This document shows, piece after piece, positions 45,402 to 56,342 of a DNA stretch of 64,000 nucleotides. The position numbers were made by a program, and so were the translations under genes. The stretch lies in NCBI GenBank assembly GCA_963921195.1, contig OY992538.1, forward strand, positions 233,237,462 through 233,301,461, read 5' to 3'. Numbering within the stretch: the first letter of the stretch is position 1; each line of letters begins with the position of its first letter. Source of the stretch: Pegoplata infirma. Taxonomy: Eukaryota > Arthropoda > Insecta > Diptera > Anthomyiidae. The notes under the pieces were generated by a model, which did not search any database, was not told where the DNA came from, and saw only the letters and a list, made by a program, of their open reading frames with translations.

Positions 45402-45539
45402 GTTATAAGAATTAAATACAAAAACTACAATTTTTTCTTCATCCCTCCGTTACACATTCATTTTCATTTGCAAACCAAAATATTAGCTTGACATTTGAGT
45501 TTCATTAGTGCTTTACTAACGTTCTATTAACAAACTACT

Positions 45540-45577
45540 AAATTCTCATTGGGTTTATTTTAATTATTGTATGTAAA
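45540..45577 (+). promoter_or_regulatory. PSEA-like and PSEB-like elements of a U1 gene
   Basis: Relative to the U1 start at 45601, 45540-45560 occupies -61 to -41, exactly where fly U1 genes carry the PSEA bound by the snRNA activator complex; the sequence AAATTCTCATTGGGTTTATT resembles the AATTCCCAA-type element I remember. At 45570-45577 (-31 to -24) TATGTAAA resembles the fly PSEB (CATGGAAA-like). There is no TATA box, as expected for polymerase II snRNA genes. The match is imperfect. Confidence 0.5.
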
Positions 45578-45600
45578 GTTTAGTTTGAGCAGTAGAAAGC

Positions 45601-45764
45601 ATACTTACCTGGCGTAGAGGTAAACCGTGATCAAAAAGGCGGTTCCTCCAGGGTGAGACTTAATCATTGCACTACGATTGAGTTGACCCCTGCGATTATT
45701 CCTAATGTGAATAACTCGTTCGTGTAATTTTTGATAGCCGGGAATGGCGTTCGCGCCGTCCCGA
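45601..45764 (+). ncRNA. U1 snRNA: U1 snRNA gene, divergent variant or pseudogene
   Basis: U1 snRNA recognises 5' splice sites in the spliceosome. The sequence starts ATACTTACCTGGCGTAGAGG, with the splice-site-pairing 5' end intact, and is 164 nt, the length of Drosophila U1 as I remember it. Also retained are the stem-loop II loop core ATTGCAC (SNF/U1A site), GCGATTATTCCTAATGTGAA of stem-loop III, an Sm site AATTTTTGA, and the 3' hairpin CGGGAATGGCGTTCGCGCCG. Differences from my remembered fly sequence cluster in loop I (GATCAAAAAGG for GATCACGAAGG), where U1-70K binds, and in stem II, where eight pairs are kept by compensating changes. There is no poly-A tail and flanking short repeats are absent, and promoter-like elements sit upstream, which favours a gene duplicate over a retrocopy. 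The loop I change argues for impaired function. Confidence 0.9.
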
Positions 45765-45950
45765 CATTAATAAATAAATTTCATAAAAATCAAGAATGGC
45801 AAATCCTAAAATTTGTATAATTTTTGTTAAAGAAAAATTTGAGATAGAAAGAAATTTAAATTTTTATTGGAAAATCTTATTATTTAATCTTGCAGAGAAA
45901 AAGTCAGTACTAACTATACTTAAAATAATTTAAATCCATTTGTTTTTGAA

Positions 45951-46200
45951 CACAGAAAAAAAAAGAACGAAATTCATAGTATTTATGAACACATACATAA
46001 AAATTATAAACTTTTTCATTAAATTTTTGAACTTGTTCATAGTATTTATGAAATAATGTTAAATAGTTCTTAAATTTCACATATTATGATTTCTTCATAA
46101 ATACTATTTATAAGTTTTTAAGTATTATGAAAAAGTTAATTAATTTTATAAATTTGTTCATAAATACTATGAAAGTCGTTCATTGGATTTTTTTTTTGTG
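45951..46200. mobile_element. 250-bp MITE with CACAGAAAAA ends
   Basis: The ends CACAGAAAAAAAAAGAACGA and, inverted, TTTTTTTTTTGTG are flanked by TGAA on both sides (45947-45950 and 46201-46204). The interior is made of inverted TTCATAGTATTTATGAA words. It is related by its ends to 38134-39851. No ORF. Confidence 0.78.
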
Positions 46201-46204
46201 TGAA

Positions 46205-46660
46205 GTAAAATTCATTATGTCGATAAGTCTCAGATTAAAAAAAACAGACAACAAATTAGCTACTTTCTAACTAAAATTTAGTTGATGCAATCAAATTTGT
46301 TTGATGCATTTGCATATAGGTTGTCACAATTGAATATCGGTAGTAACGACTAAATTCGGTTGATATAACTGGGTTTTCATTGAGACAACCAGAAAATTCG
46401 GTTGTCACAGCAGAATATAGTAGCAGCGACCAAATTTTGAGATACAACTGAAAAATTCAGTTGGAAATTTCTGTATTTTCTGTGTGTATGTAGAAACTCA
46501 AAAATCTAAAGATTTTGGGAATTTGTTTTTATTTTGAGAAACATAAAATGAAAAACATTTGGTGTGGCACAAAAACGGTCGTGAAGGTACTTCAGTATTT
46601 TGAAGAGTTGGAAAGTACTAAAAATGTACTAAAAAGTACTTACTTTTCCATCCCTGAATA
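46205..46660. repeat. Fragments of two more MITE-like repeats
   Basis: 46205-46490 has repeated words AACTGAAAAATTCAGTTGG and GGTTGTCACA and ends in TTTTCTGTGTG, a single CACAG-type end without a clear left partner. 46600-46658 matches the right end of the element at 44816-45401. No ORF of note. Confidence 0.45.
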
Positions 46661-47220
46661 TAATCAACATCTCAAAAATTGGCCCCCAAATCATTTATTT
46701 TGTTATTTATTGTATTTCGTTTAAACTCTTTCACACTTAAAATCATTTGAAACAGCCAGACAAGACAGACAGATAAGACAGACAGCATCAATAAATCAAC
46801 AATTTTAATATTTATCTCGAAATCATTGAAGCGTAAGCAACAGGTAGTATTTAACAGGAAATCAGTATAAAGAAAATAAGTAAATTTTGACTTTTTTAAG
46901 ACATAAATCAGCATCTTAATGGACCACAACAATGAATGTTTAATTTTAAAAACAACACCACACATTTATTTTGGTTTTAAAATTTAAAATAAACAAAATT
47001 ACGTATAAATGCAGCTTAAAATAACTTGTTAGCTAATGCTGGAACTCTATTTAAATTTGACAATTCTGAATTTGAAGCAAGTTGATTTTGGGTTAAATAA
47101 GATTGTAAAAATTTATTTATTTGAAATCTTAACCGTTAGCATTTTTAGTAAGTTGATTTGGGTTTTCTAAGGAGGAGATTTTAAGATGTCACTTAATCTT
47201 TGTTTGAATATAATTTTTAA
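46661..47220. other. AT-rich stretch, no gene
   Basis: Only biased short ORFs; TTAAGCATTGAAGCGTA-type words near 46825 recall GAAGCGTTACAAAC at 42018 in the second array. Confidence 0.4.
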
Positions 47221-47480
47221 ACGTCAAATTTGTATGGGATAATCTATTTTCTGCTTGGTCCGATTTTGTCCATTTCCGATCTTAACCACCAGACATATTC
47301 GTGCCAAAGTTTAGGAGTTTAGCTGATTTATTTTTGACTGTATCGTGTCCTTCACAGACGGATTAACGGAAGAACATCACTAGAATGTCTTAGAATAGAT
47401 CACTGAACAAACAATATATTCTATGGGGTCCTAGACTGAATTTCAATGCCTTAGTAAAAAAGTGAATACACCCCATACTA
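47220..47480 (+). repeat. Family A fragment
   Basis: It contains CGTGTCCTTCACAGACGGAT, ATGGGGTCCTAGACTGAA and CACCCCATACTATAATA, in the same order as the 37 kb copy. No ORF. Confidence 0.55.
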
Positions 47481-47599
47481 TAATAAATGTATTCCCAAAA
47501 TAAAATGTTTATATAGCTTTTTTTGAAGAAATGTGAAAAATCTTTAAAAAAAACGAAAAAAAAAATTTTTTTCCCCTCCCCTTTGATCCACTAAATGTG

Positions 47600-48130
47600 T
47601 GATTGGGCAGCTAAGGAAAAACTGGTAACTCTTATTTTTCTCTTCTCTTTCACATATGCAAGTTTCAGGACAATCGTGGGTGCCCTGTGAAAGACCTTAG
47701 AAGCGACATTAGCGCTTCTGATTAAGAAAAGGCCAAATGTTTTGTAGTCTCACACGTCCATCCATTTCCCCATCTCCGATTATTCTCCGTCGCAGAACAA
47801 AGGCGTAGATTTTGCTTGCAAGTTTCTAGAGCCATACCCACACATTCCAATTCTGTTGGAACCTGTAAGGTAGTTCCTAGTCTTGCAAGCTTATCGGCTT
47901 TGCAATTCTCTGGAATGTCTCTCTGCCCTGGGACACACATGAGTCGTATGTGAAATTGCTTGGCCATCTCATTTAAAGATTTGCGGCAGTTAAGGACATA
48001 TATTGTTTTGGGAAACATTGACTCCAGGGACTTGACCGCGACTTGACTGTCAGAATAGATGTTGACAGCGGTATAAGACATTGCAACTCAACCAGTCAGC
48101 CACCTATTTTTTTGCCAGCATCTCTGCCTG
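47600..48130 (-). mobile_element. I-like LINE RNase H fragment
   Basis: The minus strand reads VNIYSDSQVAVKSLES (the third catalytic aspartate), then RLMCVPGQRDIPENCKADKL (canonical GH changed to GQ) and VPTELECVGMALETCK, followed by WTCETTKHLAF. After a frame shift near 47715 it continues MSLLRSFTGHPRL and NLHM, the start of the C-terminal region, with stops. It is the same family as 823-1612, sharing the VPTELECVGM block. The histidine-to-glutamine change, frameshift and stops make it dead. Confidence 0.83.
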
Positions 48131-48149
48131 ATCCATAATTTAAAAGATT

Positions 48150-48615
48150 TGGTACAGCCGAATTGAACATTCTCACTTGTTTTAACCTCCACTCTAGGAC
48201 CCCATAAAGTATATATATTCATGATCTTCTAACGATTTTAAGACGATATAGCGATGTGCGTCCGTCTGTATTTCTGTTGAAAGCACGCTAACTTTTAAAA
48301 GACTTTACTGAGGCTGCTAAAGTTTGGTATATATGTTGGTCATTTACCTGGTCAGGTTGGTATTGCAATTTAGCGAAATCGGTGCAGTGGTTGTAAAGTT
48401 ATAAACAAAAGAGTGAATTTCGGCAAGGGTTTTCGCAAATTTACGAGATAAATAACACACTAACTTTCGAAAGCAAATTCTAAGGTTACTGGGCCTTGGC
48501 AAATATATTTGTCGCTCCCCTGGTCTGATTGGTATTGAATTTCAAAAAAATCGGTCTAGAGGTTCAAAAGTTATTAGCAAAACCGTGAATTTCAGATTGG
48601 TTTCACCTAAAATTC
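48150..48615 (-). repeat. Family A fragment
   Basis: Inverse of the 4930-5180 segment: AGGACCCCATAAAGTATATA, GCGATGTGCGTCCGTCTGTA, AAAATCGGTCTAGAGGTTC and AATTCACGTGTTTAAAA. No ORF. Confidence 0.65.
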
Positions 48616-48717
48616 ACGTGTTTAAAACGCGTTAAACAAGTTTTAAAAACATTGGTAGTCAGAAAAATTATTTACAACGTATTTTTGTCACTCAAAAATA
48701 TTTTTACAGTTAAAAAA

Positions 48718-50292
48718 AAAAAACAAGTAAGCAAGTTATAGTCGGTCAAGACCGACCATATAATACCCTACACCAGTGGTTTCCGGAAAATGGGTCCTAA
48801 GTTCAAACATGGACCGATTTTATCTATCTTTTGTCAAATCTTTAAAAAGTTTAAGAAACACTCGCAAATCAAATTTGAATCAAATATGATTCTATTTATT
48901 CCCAATTAACCGCTTTAACTGAATATCGGTCGAAATTTTTATATGGGTCCTAAGTCCAAAAATGGTACGATTATAATCATTAGGTTACTGAAGTGCACGT
49001 TAAACTCATACAAACAAAATTTTAATGAAATATTTTCTATTCTCATGAAATTTGAGGGATTTAAGTGAATATCGGGAAGGTGGTTTGTATGGGGGCTACA
49101 AGAAAAAATGCTCCGATTCCTTTGAAATTCGGGATGGTAATTATTAAATACAAAACACGTTTACTTGCCAAATTTCGAAAGAATACCTATTATAATACAG
49201 TTATTAGAGCCATTTGAGCCAAATTAAAGCGGACCTTTGTATGTAGGTAGGGTTGCCAGATACTATCAGCCAAATAACTGGACAATGGAAAATTTTCAGC
49301 TGGATTTTTAAAAAGTAACTGGACCCATACATATTAATCAACCGATTTTCATATTTGAGATACATATTCTTATTTTGGACTAATTGGCCGTCTCTATTTG
49401 CCACAGCAAAATGTGTTTTTTTAAGCATTTCTATTACTTTTTCGAGTATCTCGAAATGCTGATGTCTAGCTCGTCATTGGCCTGAGGATGGTTAGAGTAT
49501 ATTTTTCTTTTTAAATAGCCCCACAAAAATCAGTTCAAAGTGGAAATCAAGAAGGACAGTTAAAATTTCCCGGACGTGCGAAGTTAAAAAAGGGCGACAA
49601 CAATTGACCATCATTAGCAGATTTGACAAATCCAGACATATTTTTGTGGGGTTATTTTAAAAAGAAAAATGTACGCCAATAATCCTTAAATCATCGAAGA
49701 GCGAAGTCAACTCTAGACTGGCCGAGATGCTCGAAAAAGTTGTAAAAAATTTTGCGAAAATGCAACAAAAAGAGCACATTTTCCGTATCTAAAAGAGGCA
49801 TTTATGTTATATTTATGATTAATGTTTTATTCAAAAAGTAGTCCCAAAAAATTGTAAAAAATATTTAATAAAAAAAATAATTGTTAAAATTATGAAAATC
49901 CTTTTTAAACTGGACAAATTATGTTTTAACTGGAAACTGGACCAGACCTCAACTAACTGGAAAATCCAGGCCATTCCAGGCCGTCTGGCAACCCTAGGGC
50001 TAGGTCTAAACATGGACCGATTTTTTTCAATTTAAATAGGCTTCGTCCTTAGGCCAAACGAAGCTTAAGTTTTAAATTTTAACCAAATCGATTGATAATT
50101 GCGACCTGTATCGTGTTTACAACGTTAACATGGACGGACGGACAGACGGACGGACAGGACATCGCTAGAATGACTTAAAAAGTTATTCTGAGTCGATCGG
50201 TATACTTAAAAGTGGGTCTAGGACCAATATTTCGGATAGTTACAAACATCAGCACAAAGTCATTATACCCTGTACCACAGAAAGGTGTATGG
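48718..50292 (+). repeat. Family A copy, interrupted by a mariner-derived foldback
   Basis: Runs from AACAAGTAAGCAAGTTATAG and GTCGGTCAAGACCGACC to ACCCTGTACCACAGAAAGG, the reverse arrangement of the 43.1 kb copy. Phrases in order: ACCGATTTTATCTATCTTTT, GGTGGTTTGTATGGGGGCTA, GACGGACGGACAGACGGACG and ACCAATATTTCGGATAGTTA. No ORF. Confidence 0.75.
49248..49995. mobile_element. Foldback derived from a mariner-type transposon
   Basis: The ends TAGGGTTGCCAGATA and TCTGGCAACCCTA are inverted. On the plus strand about 49630-49790 encodes NPDIFLWGYFKKKNV, then in another frame AEMLEKVVKNFAKMQQ, which matches the C-terminal region of Tc1/mariner transposases. The same coding segment occurs, more decayed, on the minus strand at about 49435-49530 (GTGGGGCTATTTAAAAAG in inverse). 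The element is therefore built of two opposed 3' halves of one transposon. The flanking duplication could not be fixed. Tail words ACTGGACAAATT and AACTGGAAACTGGAC recur near both ends. Confidence 0.72.
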
Positions 50293-50700
50293 TATAAAAA
50301 TACACTCGAAAAAAATTTTTGTATTTTTTTTTTTTATTTACAAAAAAAAGTTTTTTTTCTAATCAAAATTGTTAAATTTTTTCACATTAGAAAATTTACT
50401 ATCATTTAAAAAGGGCATTTTGAAGGGTATTAATGAATTTGACCAAGTCGAATTTAACTTTTCTACGTTTTTAATGTAATTTAGATCATGAACTAGTTCA
50501 GATCTAGTTTGCTTATACCTAATTAAAAATTAGAAAATTGACTATCTTTAAAAAAGGCATTGTGGAGGGTATTAATGAATTCAGCCAAGTCGAATTTAAC
50601 TTTTCTACTTGATTTCAATGTAGTTTAGATGATGAACTAGTTTAGTTTTAGTTTGCTCAAACCTAATTGATTCATTTAAAATTATTATTTAATAGTTCAT
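50293..50700 (+). repeat. Tandem duplication of about 140 bp beside Family A
   Basis: Two units (about 50390-50530 and 50530-50670) share GAGGGTATTAATGAATT, CCAAGTCGAATTTAACTTTT and GATGAACTAGTT. The preceding TACACTCGAAAAAAATTTTT resembles, inverted, 62300-62350, and CCAAGTCGAATTTAA matches, inverted, 62165. So the pair is probably one further part of Family A. Confidence 0.6.
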
Positions 50701-52850
50701 GTATTAACTTATGTAAATTTAGGCCTTTTTACACTTCAAAGTTAATTTTGTATTTGTTAACTTTTAAAGTTAAATAGTTCAAATATGGTAATTCTTTTAT
50801 AAAAATTCGAAAAAGAGGCAGCTATTGACATTTTAAACTATTTTGTATTTTACAAAATCTTCCAAAACATTTACTTTCTAAATTTTCTATTCGCCTGCTT
50901 AAAAAACAAATTTAACATGATTTCATTTATTGATAAATTGATTTTTAAAACCTAAATAAACAAAGTGTTTAGAAATCAAGTGGGGAGAAACACTTGATTT
51001 CTAACATTTTAAAAAATGTGTGATACTTCTCCAAATATATATTTTCTAATATTTCTGTGTTCCTATTTAAAATAAACAAATCAACCCCAAAAAAATCGTC
51101 TTCATTTGTTTATTTTAAAAATTATGTTGTATTTCAAAATAAATTGCCCAAATTCTATTGTTTGTTGATTTTTAAATTGTTTATAACAATTTATGTCTAT
51201 TTTTATTGTTATTTGTGTGTTATGTGGTGGCATATTAGCATAAAACTATAAATTTTCGAGATTTGTTTAGATAATGTCATTTAAAAATCATGTTTTTTAC
51301 TAGGTTCTCAGCAACCTAAAACAAGTGTATGTTGATGTGTGGGGAAAGTTGTAACATGGTGTAAAAGATTTCTTGTGTTATTTTTTTACATGGAACTAAA
51401 GAGTGAATACGTGACATTGCACGCGTTCACATATTTACTACATTGTATTTAATTGGAAGTTATTGTAAATAATTATTTGAAAAAGAAAAATGTGTTCAAC
51501 TTAAAGTAATAAATATTTTTTTATACCCTTCAACCATAGTATACTTTTTGTCATCCCGTGTGTAACACATCGAAATATCGGTCGGTGATCCCATAAAGGG
51601 TATATATTATACCTCTAAACATCAAAAATGCGACTTGGACGCGACCTTATTCCCTGAATAACAATAGTTCTGTTGGTCAAAAATCCGGTCTCCAAACTTT
51701 TCACACCACATCAGGTTTTTGAGAAAATTAAGGTCAAAGTGCAAACAAATCGCTGGTTTGGGCATTTTTGGAAACTCATAGCTGATGCACCCGATGTGCT
51801 GGCGATTTCAAAATTAGTCGAGGTTGAAGCTTAAACATTATTCTTAAAGATGAAGAACTCATTTGGTTCATGAACGATGACGTTCATGAACAAAATGCCC
51901 TCTATCACAAAGTACACATAAAAATGTAAAGGTTCATCAAATTTCTTGATTTCAAATTTTAGTTCATTCAACTCTTCTTTTTAAATTGACCCACATTTCG
52001 TTTTTCCAACATAACCTTGACTTATTTCCTACGGTTTAAGAGTAAATTATTTTGCAGTTTTTATAAAAAAAAAGTAAAAAAAAAACATATGAGCCAAAAG
52101 AAAAACCCCAACAATTAGTTCCAATTAAGAGTAAAAAATAAAATACCTCAGACAACCTCATACACAGAATGTATGCTGCTGTTTACCTTAATTGGACTTC
52201 CTAGAAATAATAGCAATGATGTAAAAAAGCGGCATATCTTTTGGTATATATGTACGTTTAATTAACACTAATGAATATGCAGCAGAATCTTAAAAGAATT
52301 CAATCATGTTAATTCGAGAAATTAACAAAACATTGTAAAAAGGTATTTTGCAAAAAATAAAATTTGTTATTAAATTAAACCCAAGTTTAACTAAACATTC
52401 TGTTTTTGAGTTCAAAATTACCAAATTTCAATAAATGTGGCATTGCCATAATAAATATAGCATGTCCAATTAGAAAAATTGCTATCATTGCACATTTTTT
52501 CCAATAAAATACAAAAATGTGGCAACACTAACGAGTATATTTGAAAATCAGTTTTTTTTGTTAATATTTCTGTACATTAGTTAAACTGACCAAGATTTAG
52601 AAGTTAAACTTAAAATAAACCAAATCTTAAAAAAAAAGAATTTGTAGTTTCGGTTTAAACCTAAAACAAAGATAATTAATATCTCAAAAACTCGCCCCAA
52701 GTGGTATAAAAACCATCGGCTTATGCTTAGATCTAGCCTTATAAGAACATCTAATTCAAATTTGTGTTAAATTATAAATTAAACTGGTATTTTGTATTCA
52801 TAAATTGATCATTCCAAATTTTAAATAAAAAAATTTTAAATTTAGTTTAA
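50700..52850. other. AT-rich stretch with a short Family A piece, no gene
   Basis: 51525-51700 carries a Family A fragment (ACCCTTCAACCATAGTATAC, then GAAATATCGGTCGGTGATCC) followed by AACATCAAAAATGCGACTTG, a phrase also at 3610. I see no gene or element in the remainder. Confidence 0.45.
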
Positions 52851-53420
52851 ACTAGCTGGCCCGGTCCGCGTTGCTGGCCCAAATATAAGATTAGTGCTAT
52901 ATTTCGAGTTGCTTCAAATATTAGTATAGCCCTGCAAAAAATGTAATGAATTTCTTGGCTTAGAAAAATTTGTGGGCGTGGTTTTAAAGACCCGATTAGA
53001 CAGATAATCATCTTTAAATTCAATTTTAGGAACCAAAATTACCATGTCTTTAACTTTTCGAACTTTACAAATTTAAAACTTTTTACGCATATCCTTCGTT
53101 CTTATCGTGAGCTATTTCCTTGAGTTTAAACAAACCTTCAAAGTTTTCCCGAATTTTACATTTTTCCGGGTTACTTTCTTATTTACATTTCCTTATATAA
53201 TTAACATAAAAAATCGGTCCGGTCATTTGTAGTCGACGGAGTCTCTGAAGAACTATTTTTTTTAAATAGACCGAATAAGAGTAAAAATTAATTTTAGATA
53301 TATCGAAAAAAGTGGGCGAGTACAATTTTTCTTTCCGAACAATTATATGGACTATGACGAAAATTTAAAACTAAAAAATTAGCCAAATCGGTCCAGGCGT
53401 TTTCAAGTGTTGCAAATTTT

Positions 53421-56342
53421 TTTATTATTTATTATTATTTATTATTTATTAATAGATGTATTTATTTGTATTTACATATTCATTTTTTTTTGTTTATAAC
53501 AATATTAATATCTATATTTGGCATAACATATTTGTTGTGAGCCAGATTGGCAGATTGCTAGTATTTTTAATACAATTCATTTAGCTAATTTTTATATATA
53601 TATATGTACAAGTTTAAGTGAGTAAAATTGAAAAAATTACAAATTAAATTCATTAATAATTAATTTTCTATATTTTAAACAAATTTCTAAGTATTTATAT
53701 AAATTGTAAAAGTTGGAACCATTTAAAATATTTATTACTTCGATTAGTTCAAGTTGGGATTTTCCAAAAAGTTGAAGTCTAACTCCATTATATATTGGAC
53801 AGACTCCTAAGAAGTGGTAAGTGTTTTCCGCTATTCCCAGGTTGCATATTGTGCATGCGGATGCAGAGTTGTTTCTAAAGGACCTGGCGTTTATGTCAAG
53901 CAAACCTCCCCTCGCTTTGACTATTAAGCTAGTAATGCGAGATGAGTAACTTCCAGCAAGAACAGGCGTAACGTTGTGGTTTAGTTGGCAATAAAGGTCG
54001 TGGTGTTGTGAGTTTGATGCCTTAAGTAAATTATATTCACGTTCTTTCGCAATAAGTAGGTTTATCATGGATTTCCAGTTTGTGCAAAGTGGGAGGTTTA
54101 AATTTGTGGGAGTAAATTGAAGTACTTGTTGTAGATTTGTCCATTCCTTTGCCCAGAACTCATTTTTGGCGATTATTGCTTCTGCAAGTATACGTGGTAG
54201 TCGGTTGTGACTCATGTTTAAAACTTTGTTTATATAGGAGAGGTGTAGTCTCAGAGTGGATACGTACAAGGAGTCTAAGCCAGTTTCAAGGTATAACATG
54301 TAGTTAGGTGTTGCTGCTGGTAGGTATAACATCTTTTTTATGAAAAATCTAAATAGCTTCTCTACTGCATCATATCTCTGGTAACCCCATACTTGAGCAG
54401 CGTATAACATTATCGATCTAGATGCGGCATGAAATATTTTTAGTTTATTATCTTTAGAAATTTATGGGTGATTAATATATTTAGACCAAGTGGAGTTTAT
54501 AGCAAGTTTTGAGGCAGCCAATTTATTATTAAGGTGTTTGTTAAAAGACAAGTTATAAGCAATGTCAACGCCAAGATATTTGTAGCTATTGACAATCTCG
54601 ATGTTGTCATCTCCAAATTGCCAGCTAAGATTAGAAGATATTCTAGAACCAGTACGAAATATAACAATCTTTGATTTATTCAGGTTAGCTTTTAAACACC
54701 ACATCGTACAGTAAGTAAACAGAGCATCAATCATTTGTTGTAATTTAGCTTTTGAATCAGAAAGTATGACAATATCGTCAGCATAAAGCAGTATTTATAC
54801 ATTTGTTTCAGCAACATTTACACCATGTGGTAATTCATCAGCTAGGTCATTAACGTACAACGAGAATAGTAAAGGACTTAAAATGCATCCTTGTTTTACC
54901 CCAAGCTCGACAGAGAAAGGTTCGGAAAAAGTACTTCCATCCCAGATTCGACTTTTGTTGTTTTCATATGCGTATTGAATTAATCTTATCATTTTAGATG
55001 ATAGTCCCAAACAGGAAAGTTTGTAGAACAAGGAGTTTCTAGGTATCATGTCAAAGGCACAAGAAAAATCTACGAAAAATGCAAACGTGTTATTGCCATT
55101 CAATTTGTTTAAATTGACGATGTTAACAAGATTAAAAATATTGTCTACAGTTGAGTACTGCTTTCTAAACCCGGCTTGAAATTCATTTAGAATATTGTTG
55201 TTTTCGGTCCATTCTGTTATCCTATTTAACAAAATAGTATTAAAAACTTTGCATAAAGTGTCGATTAGTGAAAGCCCACGGTAATTAGATGGCTGGTTTG
55301 CATCTCCCTTCTTGAATAGCGGTATCAAAATAGATTGGCGAAAACTCGAAGGTATTTTTTCTTGTAAAAATATTTTGTTGAAAACAGATAATATTTCATT
55401 TATAAAACAATCAGGTGCATTTTTGTAAAATTCATAAATAATACCATCTTGGCCAGGGGCTTTGTGAAGTTTTAAAGATTTTACTACTGCAGAAATTTCA
55501 CAAAATTCGATAGGTGAGTCTAAAAAGGCATCAGTGAAATACGGCATTGACCAGCTCATTGTAGGAGCATTTTCGTGGTTACTCAACAAAGTAGAAAAAT
55601 GTGACAGAAAATCATCTGCTGTTAAATTACCTTTTGTCGCACGCGTACGTGACTTCATAGAGTTTGACAACTTCCACCATTCACTACTATTTTTTATTTT
55701 GTTTAGTTGATCTAAATTTTTATTATAAAATTCTAGTTTTTTATTAATACATAATTTTCGGTATTTGGTTCTAGCTGTGAAATAGCGTAATTTGTTGATA
55801 TATGTGTGTTTTTTTCTGTAAGCTTTTAGCTTTCGCAACATAGTCTTACGGAATCTCTCGCACTTCCAATCAAACCACTTTTTCTTAGGTTCAAAGAATT
55901 TTTTATTGGGTATTTTCTCATTTGCAAGTTTAACTTTTTTTGTAATTGTAGAAATCAGTTCATCTACCGTCTCATTTGTATGGAGATCAACAGTTTCAGT
56001 TAAAGAACTAAGTTTTTCTACATATTTATCGACGAATTTGTTGTTCCAGTGCAATCTTTCAAGAGGTAGATTATCGTTGTGATTGATATTAGAACAAAGA
56101 CTCTTTATTTTTAGGCACAGTGGCATATGGTCGGAGTATGGTTTGGAGGCTATAGCGAAATCATCAACATATTGTAGTAGACTATGCGAACAAATACAAA
56201 AATCAATAACAGAACTACCCATAACACCACAAAAGCTGTATTCCCCCTGAACATCCTTTCCAGTCCTACCATTAAGTACAATACCACCAAATTGATCAAT
56301 TAACTCCAAAAGTTTTTTTCCATGGCTATTAAGAACTTGCAA
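53421..56342 (-). mobile_element. 5'-truncated LINE with 15-bp target duplication
   Basis: The element lies between two exact copies of AGTGTTGCAAATTTT (53406-53420 and 56343-56357). Its 3' tail, read on the minus strand, is a run of AATAATAAAT units (plus strand 53421-53455). Repeat sequence of the GTGGGCGTGG type resumes immediately outside both duplications, so the boundaries are well supported. It encodes the end of the endonuclease, a full reverse transcriptase and a C-terminal Cys-His region, but no RNase H. It is 2.9 kb, truncated inside the endonuclease, as usual for failed target-primed insertions. Confidence 0.9.
53637..56342 (-). pseudogene. LINE ORF2: endonuclease end, reverse transcriptase, Cys-His tail
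   Basis: One frame is open across the element apart from two TAA codons (54795-54797 and 54462-54464). In order: endonuclease end (NSHGKKLLELIDQF, VLNGRTGKDVQGEYSFCG, SSVIDFCICS, SDHMPLCLKI); reverse transcriptase (KAPGQDGIIYEFYKN, LIPLFKKGDANQPSNYRGLS, FQAGFRKQYSTVDNIF, FFVDFSCAFDMIP, GVKQGCILSPLLFSLYVNDL, then after the first stop LLYADDIVILSD with the catalytic YADD); thumb and linker (NSYKYLGVDIAYNLSF, MLYAAQVWGYQR); and a C-terminal CTICNLGIAENTYHFLGVC motif. No RNase H is present. The first stop lies four codons before the YADD motif, so no active protein can be made. Sequence style suggests a Jockey/CR1-type group; I cannot fix the clade. Few disablements suggest a fairly recent insertion. 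Confidence 0.9.
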
